Source of the DNA: Ciborinia camelliae | Taxonomy: Eukaryota > Ascomycota > Leotiomycetes > Helotiales > Sclerotiniaceae | Length of the DNA stretch: 64,000 nt | Assembly (NCBI GenBank): GCA_025890175.1 | Contig: JANPYM010000003.1 | Coordinates: 2,166,795 to 2,230,794 of the forward strand | Direction of reading: 5' to 3' | Part shown: positions 24,749 through 34,403 of the stretch, piece by piece | Layout of the letters: each line of letters opens with the position of its first letter | How positions within the stretch are numbered: the first letter of the stretch is position 1 | Position numbers and translations under genes: made by a program | The notes under the pieces: generated by a model | The model's database searches: none | What the model was told of the DNA's origin: nothing | What the model saw: only the letters and a program-made list of their open reading frames with translations

Positions 24749-27700
24749 ATCACCACCTCAATCGATTTGTACATACTCACACTTACATGAGTGGAGCCTT
24801 CTCATATTTTTCTTCTTCAATTAATGTCTGATATCACCTCGATTTAAGTTCACTGCAGAAGCATTTTCAGATACCTAGGTAGTTTAGCTAGCGAATTTCA
24901 ATGCTCCTTTAATATCGTCTACTTCCACTTCCAGCTCTTATATATGTCTAATATGGGTATAATATATTTATCATGCGTGTATATATGTAGATATACTATA
25001 TATATTTTTCCGCCGGAAACTAGAGCGAACGCAGGTTGGGTTGGGTTAGGTTTCAATGGAATAATAGGTACCTAGAGAATGTAGGTAGGTAGGTAGGTAG
25101 GTAGGTAGGTAGCCGTTCGTGTGGATCGGGCCGGACTGGATATCGGACTGGATATCGGACCGGTTCTCATTTCTGGGGTATGAGGATTGATGGATGGATT
25201 GATGTGATGTGATTGATAGATGTATAAATGGATGGATGCAGGCTGTTTTGTTAGAGGAAAGGTGAATTAGATAGGTTTGTGGTTTAATTCAGTTGAAGTT
25301 AAAGTTAAAGCTGTACAGCATAAAATGCAGGGGGGTTATGGTCGATGGCCTGATGGGAGGGATTTGAAATGGGAGTGGGTGAGGATTCGAACTTCAGAAT
25401 TTGTGTGTTTTAATCAGGTTGATGATGTGGATTTGAGTTGATGCGATTCGATTTTATTCATAGGTATATCTAACTGAGATGATGGATGATAGATGAAATG
25501 ATAGATGAGATGATCTCGGGAGAGAAAACTCGAGGCTTTCTCAGAAGAATCTTCCAATGATCTGTCCGGAACTTCGAGAACAGTTATTCTCTGATTGATT
25601 TGGGATGGCATTTGGAATACGATTTCCGCATTTTATTCGGATACGGTATCTATCTAGACTAGATTATATCACTAGACTTATAACTCATACTTATACAGTA
25701 AGGTTATTAGCCGAACACCCCTTAACACCCAACCCAAAATAATCCCCATCTTCATACACGTTATCATTATCATTACACATATCATGATATGACGAAATCT
25801 AATCGGGAAATAGCTCTCATTAAATCTAACTCTAACTCCCTTCGTTGGTCGTGGCGCTGAGATTAATGACTCGGATACATTGTTATAGCTGGCAGTGAAA
25901 TATGGAAAATATTCTCCATATCTCGTTGGAGTTAGGAGAGCAGAGTGTAGACAGCGAAGTTTAACATTAAAAAAAACAAGAAGGACGTTTTGATGAGTTT
26001 CTATCTATCCTATCTTGTATTTCATCGATTTTTATTAAATAATGCATATTGCAAAGGCGCCATCTTTCAAATAGTATCTGCGAACTGGTCTTGATCATAT
26101 TACACATACCTACCTATATATATGTATGCATGCAATCGCCAGGCCCCGGCCCAGTCCCTAATCGTAACAATCAATCATCGCCGAGCTAACTTGAAGTCTA
26201 GGCTAGAGTGATTCTCTATATGCTCTTTTTGTCTCTCCTTTTGTTCGTGCGAATGCACGAACTCCACCTACGTATAATAGGATGGACCCTAGAAAGAATC
26301 CCCCGAAGCTTCTTCTTGGATTTGCTGAAAAACTCAGCCATGTAAGAATCAGCACCATTCTCCTCCCTCTAGACCAACCGAGTAAAGAAAATTATTATTA
26401 TAGTACCGTAAAATCCACATGTCTCTTTCGTAGTATTACTACCCCATAGATGTCCGCACTAATACATGATATGACATGTCACATGGCACAAAATATCACC
26501 TAGGGAATTGGTTGACGTCAGCTAATTCCAATTATAGGAATAATCCCGCATCTAATTGATCAACAGCATTCACTCCCAGCAAGCGAATAAGTGGCGTAAG
26601 TGATATACATACCTACCTACTCAGGAATCGATGCTGTTGCATTAGTATTGAGCTGTACGGATGCACAGTAGTAGTTGGCATCGACCAGCGACGTGTAGTG
26701 CGGGGTAAGCGAGGACGCAGAGCATGGTCAATACAATCCAAACCTGTGCAAATTTCCTTCAACCGCTGGCTGTGGGCTAAAAGAACGGATATTGATTGTA
26801 GCAACTTGGAGAGTTTTGATATTCTTCGGATAGAATCTGATTGCAGGAAATAGATCCCATTTTATCGTATCGTATAATATCCGTTCATGTTCGATTATGC
26901 GTGTCGGTACATCTATACATACCTACTCTCTACGCAAAAGTCCTTATAAAGCCCAGTCATTCCGAGGCCTAGAGGCTAGAATAATCTCTTTGTCTCCTGT
27001 TTTAATATCTGTAAATGGCATGACCTGATCCGCGGCTCCTAATTGTCAATTCGCTACGCCGCCCAGTTCCCCTCGCCTACATATGTGGTATTCACTAGGT
27101 ACCTACTATATGATGGAGAAGTATGTCAATTGAAACTGAAGTATTCCTTTTCCATCGAATTCACACATTTAACAAACAATCCAGCATAGGAAGGTCTCGG
27201 ACTATATTATAGCGATAGTGGGATTCACTTGTCATTAAGATCTATTTATATTTTGATTCTTCTCTTCGCTATTTCGCTTGGCCCCTATTCCGACCGGAGC
27301 AAGTCATCTCCCTTATCGTCATTTTCGATAGATACCTACTCAAAGATGTAGTTGATTCCGGTTCTCCTCCACAATCGGTATTTTCAACCACAATAATCTT
27401 CGATTTCATTTGTTCTTGAGCTTCATCGAGCTTGTGTTCGGGAGAGGTGGTCGGCTTCCCGCGGAGATGGCTCCAGAAGTAGCTCCAGCTAGCGCCATCT
27501 AAAGCTCTCTCGGAAAGTTCATGGACACCCCGAATGATTCCGGGGCGCCGTCTGCGTCTGCTGTATCCTTGATGATGCTTTACGGGAGATAGGACGCTAT
27601 GGGGAAATATGTCATTCGGAAATTCACCGAAGAAAATCAAATTGTCCCAGATAGAAGACCTGGCCAAATTTAGGTAGAGGAAAGACTATTCTTATCAAAC

Positions 27701-29110
27701 CTCCATGGATGAACGAGAAACTTCACGTTGGATCGAACGTGTTATGAAAAGGCAGGCCTTACAACTCGAATCACTCGAAAAATAATAGCTGTCCCTGTAA
27801 GGTGAAGGTACATCTATCCATTTTATGTGTAGTAAAGAGTGTGATAATTTGAAAAGAACTAACCAAACTGAGCTATTTGTAGGAGATATGATGACTAATG
27901 CTTAATAGTCATGGCTAGCGCCATAACAGTCCCAGTGTACTTGTGGTAGTTTACTCTACTCAAAACTAGGGAGATGGAGTGATTCCTACCAGGGAAAGTT
28001 TGAGAATGAATAGGGGTATGAAGTTGGAACATTAGGATTGTTTTTATGCCCGGTATCCTCAGAGTGCAACATATTGAAAATGGGCGAGAGAATGAGCCGA
28101 CTTGAGAAACTGAGACTCTTTAGGATACTTCAAGCGGACAAGGCAATGAGCTTTTTATCTTCCTGCATGAACTATTGTTGGGGTGAAGTATGTAAAAGGA
28201 GATATCATGGCATTAATTGTGATAGTATTGCATGAAACTTCAGTGTAAGGCCTGGTATGAACAATGAGGCCTCCTAGCGGCTCAAACCCATCTGCCGACG
28301 AAAGCATGCCATTAACAAAAGTATACATAAACCACTACGAAAAACGAAGAGTGCAATCAGCATGCCAAGTAAAATTATCCGTGGTACCTGACTACGATGG
28401 ACAAACGAGGAGGCGCGGCAGGATGGGGACGAGTAAAGACAGGGCTAAGTGAAACCAACAGCCTCGTACAACCTCTTCCCTACACGGAAGCCCACTTCCA
28501 GAACATCGACTCCGCCGGAGTTCCCAATCACAAATTCACAATGCAGATTAAGATTACCACTGGTGTTTTGCAACGTCGGTCGTGTTCTAGATTTGAAAGG
28601 GGATAACCCAAAGATATTGGCAGCCGAGCCTGCCAAGTTATCCACGGAGCACAAGACAAGGTTCCAATTTCGAGCTCGCAAGTATGCCGACATACCGAGT
28701 AAGAAGGATAACGGTGAGAACGCTCGTATCTCGATAAATATCAAAATCTGTACATGATACCCGCTTCACTCAAGGCATGAGCATCTGCACGTCATGGCAG
28801 CATCCGACCAGGGTCGTCCTCGCTAGCATCTGAACTTTCCCGGAATGTAAAGAGGAAGTAAACGAGCCTTTCCACGAAACATGGGGTAAGTCCGCTCCTA
28901 AAATTAGTCGGAGGATTTCACAAAGGCACTGGCATCGGATCGAGAGCATGGAGAAAATTGTAAGTGATTTGAGGTACTGGAACCTGGATAAATTTGGGGT
29001 GGGGTACTTTGGAACCTCGGCTATGGTATAGGCTGAAAAGCTATGAAAAGCCTAAAAAAGACAATATAGTTGTCTATAGAGGCTTCTCCTACATCAAATT
29101 CAACAGATAA
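24749..29110. other. Gene-poor region, proximal part
   Basis: 4.4 kb with no supported gene. Contents seen: an AT-rich TATA stretch (24940-25010), a (GTAG)8 microsatellite at 25081-25112, GGATT/GATG-rich low-complexity DNA (25180-25260) and scattered TACCTA motifs. Short reading frames at 27269-27690 (minus, TTG-initiated, about 130 residues) and 28397-28760 (both strands) lack a convincing start, splice context or recognisable domain. Confidence 0.55.
25081..25112. repeat. (GTAG)8 microsatellite
   Basis: Eight uninterrupted copies of GTAG (equivalently GGTA). This is the longest example in the window of the dispersed TACC/GGTA motif that recurs in its intergenic DNA. Confidence 0.92.
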
Positions 29111-29209
29111 TCCGGCATGGTGTAGTGGCTAGCATTTCCGCCTCTCATTCGAAGCTTTCATAGCTTGAAAAGGTCGCGGGAGACCGGGGTTCAATTCCCC
29201 GTACCGGAA
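29111..29209 (+). tRNA. tRNA-Glu (anticodon CTC) with a 27-base intron
   Basis: Full cloverleaf: acceptor TCCGGCA/TACCGGA, D arm with box A TGGTGTAGTGG, anticodon stem TCCGC/GCGGG, loop CTCTCA-C with anticodon CTC at 29144-29146, and T arm CGGGG/CCCCG with box B GGTTCAATTCC. The intron lies at the canonical site one base 3' of the anticodon (29148-29174) and contains complementary arms (GAAGCT/AGCTT) that can form the bulge-helix-bulge precursor. The mature length is 72 bases plus CCA. One oddity: position 6 C faces A at position 67 in the acceptor stem, where G would be expected. A T-run follows as a pol III terminator, so the gene still looks transcribable. Confidence 0.93.
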
Positions 29210-31330
29210 AGATTTCTTTTTTGCACTTTCTCCCTTTTTGGGAGTTATTTTTGTTTGTATATTTATGACCTTCACACACACTGATTGTATGGTGATGAGA
29301 GAATCCGTACTTTTCTTTTGTTCATCTCAAAAAACATTTTCAGCACGACGATTTCCAAGTATGTAACACATCCGAAAATGCCCCGCCGGCCAGAAAATAC
29401 AAGGATGGTTTGTCCGGGGCATACTTGATAGAACCCCGGCCTAACGGGCGGGATCGGGTCTGCAAAAAAAAAGTTTTTATCTTTCTCATCCACTCCAGCT
29501 TTAAACCGTTCAGGGCACATACGCAAACCATAAGTTGGGCAGCCACTAAACTCGAACTCGGTTCCAGATTTGACCGAGTAAGAGAGGTGGGCCGGGGGGC
29601 ATAAAGTAGGTAGTAGAGTAGGTAGTCGAGCAGTGAATCTCTTCATCAAGTCAAGTTGATCTCGAGATATCTTCATGCAATATGTAATACACATATAATA
29701 TCAAACCTCACGGCGTTAAAAGGATTGGTCCATTCACCAAAAGAAAAGCACGGTTAGTCATGACGTCGAAGTTCGTGTCGGGGTTAATGCAAAGAACCTT
29801 GAACGATACAAATTGATATCTCGACTCTAGGGCAAGCCAGTGTATCAGGCGAATGAATATTTAATTGGACGGATAGATACATCCTCATATGTGAAACCAT
29901 CCCATCGATGATCGATCGATCTCCTGGCAACAACTAGGTAAGGTAGGTATTATTATTGTTCGATATCTATCTAGAGGGATTCGTTTGGTTGACCGGGAAT
30001 TCTTCGGGAAGTGGTTTGGATGGTACTTTCTCAATTCTTGGGAAGAAAAATTAGCATGCATGTCCATTTGCGGATCTGCGAATACATGCCGTGTGGCGTG
30101 ATATGATTATCATGATATATATGTACGCCGATTATTATTGTATGCATCCTCATACTGTATCATACATACCGGTACTCCGTATGTATGCAAAAGGATGAGT
30201 GAGTGGTAGGATGTATTCAGTATCGGAAAGTCGGTGACGGCAGAGCAGAGCAGATTGCATTCTGATATTGATGGTACCCAAGTTCTCGTCGCTCTGACTC
30301 AAAATTTATAATCTCAAGATGGTGGATTTTGGTTTGTATGTACTGTATTGCACTGTACTGTATCATTAATCAGTTCTATGGGACGAGATTCTATGATGAA
30401 GATCATCTGCATGGAGTTCATTTGATCGTGACCACCTTTATCCTTTTGTGGATATTCCAAATTCAAAAAGCTTGTCTGTGGTGGTGTTATGGTGTTATGA
30501 CAAAGAGACAAAAATCATGTTATTTCCTCCAAGAATAATGCCTGGATAGATTCCCCCCACTCAAAAATCTCATTTGCCGAAAAACATGCATGCAACTTGT
30601 AAATCGCCCTGCAATCCTTGGCTCCCGTCGTCTTCAAAACATCATCATCCAAAGTCAAAATTTCAGACATTTGAGATGAAAATGATACCTCGATATCTCC
30701 TCTTCTTGGTCACTCCCTTAATACTTCTTGTTGTTGGCGGGTCACTGCAATAGATGCAATAGAGTAAACCGTTGGGCTGACTCACTCTATTCAGTGTAAC
30801 ATCCTAACGGACCAAACCGCTGACAACCCCAAACAGCTTCCCGCGACAACCCCCCTCCCCCAATTTGCCCAAAGCCTAGAATCCCTAGATAGCCTGCAAT
30901 AACCTGAGTCATTTCATATGCTTATCCGCATTTGCTGTCATACGTTTTTTTGGTTGGTGCGCCTGGTGATCATTGGTTAACAGAATAAGCTATAAACCAC
31001 ACTCCGGCATTTGATATTTCATTCATGCAATGAAATGAGAGAATGATTGAGGGATCGAGGCAGTGGTCATCATCAATATGCCATAAAAAGCTCGGGACAT
31101 TCGGGAGTGGATACGCAATCAAAAATTTCTCTTAGACATATAAAGGTAAGTGCTAGCCATGCTGAGTCGTTTGGTTTTGTTTTGATTTGCTTGATCCTAT
31201 ACTTTTCCAATTCCAACTTTGGAACATGCTTTTGAATTTTCCAAAAATCAATACCATATCTCGCAACATACGACCATCGTTCCTAAATATCCCCACCATC
31301 ACAATCACGTGGATTAGATACCGTTCAATC
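29210..31330. other. Gene-poor region, middle part
   Basis: Downstream of the tRNA. A compositionally distinct, more GC-rich patch at about 29370-29610 lies in an ATG-initiated 140-residue minus-strand frame (29272-29694) with no domain I recognise. The remainder is AT-rich with GATC, CATG and TGTATG-type short motifs. No gene is supported. Confidence 0.5.
29217..29222 (+). terminator. RNA polymerase III terminator (T6)
   Basis: A run of six T beginning 8 bases after the tRNA-Glu discriminator base, the standard pol III stop signal. Confidence 0.75.
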
Positions 31331-31757
31331 ATGCCTTCCAGACAATCTTCACGAGAAGGAAGCTGTGAAAGCGAAGTTCGCAGTACACCATCAACATCTG
31401 GAAAAGATACTCGAAGCTCTTCACCCCTCGCACAAACTTTGAATAGACTTCCAGATATTATGAGGTCGCGGGTTTTGGCCAGTCCAAAAGAGTCCGATGC
31501 AGAATGCTGGGAACAAATGTTGGCATTGCAGAAGGAATATCATTGTTATCAATCTGCAAGATTGGAAGCTGCTGTAGAGGCGTTGGAAAATGGCTGGCTT
31601 ATTGAGGAAGTTCCAAGACGTAAGTATAATCTTGAAGTGGAATGAGACATAAGCTCACACTATTACAGCATCCCGACTTTGCTTGGACCTTATCAATGAT
31701 GGGTTGAAAGCTCAAATCCAGACATTCGAGAATCTTCAAGGAGACTTGATCCAGTAG
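31331..31757 (+). CDS. Small two-exon protein of unknown function
   Basis: Exon 1 is 31331-31619 and exon 2 is 31669-31757. The 49-base intron has a perfect GTAAGT donor and TTACAG acceptor, and frame is kept, giving 125 residues. The N-terminal ~40 residues are Ser/Arg/Thr-rich and probably disordered (MPSRQSSREGSCESE...). The rest is predicted helical: CWEQMLALQKEYHCYQSARL, then EAAVEALENGWLIEEVPRP, then SRLCLDLINDGLKAQIQTF, ending ENLQGDLIQ. Heptad-like spacing suggests a short coiled coil. I do not recognise a family. The clean intron is the main evidence that this is a gene rather than a chance frame. In-frame ATG codons lie upstream; I chose the one that begins the hydrophilic segment. 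Confidence 0.6.
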
Positions 31758-34403
31758 GAGGAGGTGTCGATTGCGTTGTGGTATCTATGTCTGATGAAAC
31801 GATGTCAAACATCAAGGTGCAGTGGATGAAATCGCTGGAGTACCTACAGGTACGAGTTATATTCATTGGCCGATGCGAAGGCCAAAGAATATTGGGGTTT
31901 TAGCGTTGGCGTTACGGTGTGGGTACATTTGGATATGGATTCAGACGATATTGGATGGAAATCGATACCCATGGTTTGATATTTTGCGTCATGAATAGGT
32001 TACTGGTAATCATGGATGATGGGGAATAATTATACCAGATCAGTAGATTTACGTTATAACCTTGGAAGTTGTTCGTCTTTGGCACACGATATGTAGTTGT
32101 CAAGGCCAAATATATCATATATGAGCAATATGAGAAATTTGAGGAACATGAGAAATATACGAGGAATATCCAAATTCAATCAATCGAGCAGTGACTTTTA
32201 TGCACTCAAAAAGAACCTAGGCAGGTAGTACTCAGTACATACATTAGTGAGATGAAATGGGAAGGCATAATGTATCTTATCACGTGCCATCTGTGTTAGG
32301 CAAGAGTGTAGCTGCGACAGCAAGAACCTGTTCATTTCCACAGAAAAACAAACGAAAAGGAGAAAAAAAACTTCAATATCTCTACCAAAAAAGAAGAGAG
32401 AAGAAATTTTTGCATCAGCATATTCTTCTCACCTATCATACAATACTCTTCTGTGGAGATTGAAAAAGGATGCAGGCATTAGAACTTCAACTCGAATGAC
32501 ATTCAATATTTTTCCATCTCCACATCCTGATCCGAATTGCGAATATGATGCACGCAATATCATAACGGGGCCTATAGACTATCGATCGCCGCTATGATTC
32601 AGCTTTCCTTCAATACAACTTAGCTACGGCTGATCGCATATCTTCTACCAACCTCCCGTAATACATACATACCCGACCGTTCTTTGACTGTCGTATGACT
32701 TCAACGCCGGTCTCGTTCCGAGTAGTCGAGGTTTGATATTTTTTGACCATATTTTCGGATCTACAATCTTTATGCTCGAGTACCTGACTGACAATATTTC
32801 AGTACCGACATGATGAGCCGCCTTGTAAAGTTGGAGCTTGGGTCCAATCCATGTGGCTTTAACGGTCATGATGATGTCGAGTTCTCATTGCAGGTGACCG
32901 GAGATTCCATCCCTCCCATACCTATCATGAAGCTCGATCAACATATCTTTCGTGGGGTATCACAGATACATAAATACCCGGAGATAGGGCCTCGGCTCGG
33001 TACGGGTACGTGGAACAGTATCACAAATGGATAATGTTACTTTAGCCTATCCGATCGGTCTCTCTGCCAACAGATGGATTATAGGAAGGAGTTGGATGTA
33101 TACTGTGATTTGGAATCAAATTTTGGCTACGCCTCCATGGCAGCAATGAGTTTGGGAGACATCATACTACCTACTCAACTACTCAGCCTTGTGAGATGAC
33201 TTATTGTTTGACCTCCCCTTGCGAAAGTGATCGACCACCCATGTTTCTGTGACCCCCACCATATCCAAGTAAGTCTTACATTTTACTATCAAAGCTTATC
33301 GTGACCTCGGGACCGTCTGCACAAAATTGAAGCAGACATATTCCAAGGTTATTTGAACAAATCAAACACGAGACACCCGCTTGAAATAACACCAGAACAG
33401 AGATTCTTCCAGACTCTCTTGAAGGATCGATCTTTCAATAGTCTGAAGAGGAGGGGGGTGCACAAAGGTCCCATTTCGCGAAATAAAGCTAATGAATGGC
33501 AGGCGGAGGATATTGAAAGACTGCCAATCATATACTCCGCATGCAATGAGGCATCCTCCAGCAGCATGGCATTGACACTGTCCTGTAGATAACCGCACAA
33601 ACGCCTCGTGGCAAAACTGGGCTCAACGACGAGTTCTTCTCATAAAGGGGCTTTTTGCGTTTTGTATTTCTTCAACCCCGCCAAGAAGATGGTACAGCTC
33701 ATTTCCAAGTCATACCCAAACATCATCTGTCGCATCAACGCAGATATTTGGAATTCGTTCTTGCCGTCTAGATGATTCATGCTTTGCAAATGTCATCAGT
33801 AGCTACTTACAACATTGTTTCTGTCCAAACAAACTGCAAACCCTGGCCCGTCCGACTACCTAGGTAACCAAAAACAATTCAACCACACGATACTGCACAA
33901 TCCAGATACAAACCAAGACCTCATATCGCTCGGTGATTTCTCCGTATACAAATAAGGCTTGTCTCACTTGATATCTTCTGTCAAAGAAACTTCGATAAGG
34001 AGCCTCGTCACCACGCTATACCTTAGCAGTCGAACAACATTGCAAGGATAGTGATAAAGCTATTGCTTTTTTTGCTTTTTTTTTCGACAAATTCGATACC
34101 TTGCGCTATCAAACAGTTCATGCATTTATTCAAGATTGCATCTGATCTTGATACCCACTAAATCTTCTCCAGGACTTTCTGTCTCACCCAAGCGATCAAT
34201 GAAAAGTGGAATATATGCTTGTTAACTGGGGGCTCCCTCATGTTCTCGCCCCTCGCCATTCCATCCTCCTCCCGCTTTCGCACTACTTCCAATAAATTAT
34301 ATACAGCTTATTATCACTAACTGGCTATCGGCCAATCATAACAATCTTCTTGTCCCCGCACTCGATCCATAACAATTTGAATAACTTTCTGGAAACTCCA
34401 GCC
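31758..34403. other. Gene-poor region, distal part, and pseudokinase promoter
   Basis: 2.6 kb without a supported gene. Short overlapping frames near 33350-33600 occur on both strands without domain or splice support. The last ~400 bases before 34404 have pyrimidine-rich stretches typical of a fungal promoter or 5' UTR, with T/A homopolymers at 34069-34083. Confidence 0.5.

Noticed and set aside
24940..25112. CRISPR-like or satellite array
   Set aside because: Only a simple GTAG microsatellite and TATA-rich DNA; no spacer-repeat structure, and the organism is a eukaryote.
28397..28760. Coding exons on either strand
   Set aside because: Overlapping frames of similar length exist on both strands, several with non-ATG starts and no domain, so none can be preferred.
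29272..29694. Protein-coding gene downstream of the tRNA
   Set aside because: There is an ATG and 140 codons, but no recognisable domain, no introns, and another sizeable frame overlaps on the opposite strand. Kept only as a finding.
33353..33600. Small gene (about 80 residues) on plus or minus strand
   Set aside because: Three overlapping frames of equal length, with no splice signals or family match.
34350..34403. N-terminal extension of the pseudokinase-like protein
   Set aside because: The upstream extension begins at TTG. The first ATG is at 34404, which also gives a more plausible N-terminus.
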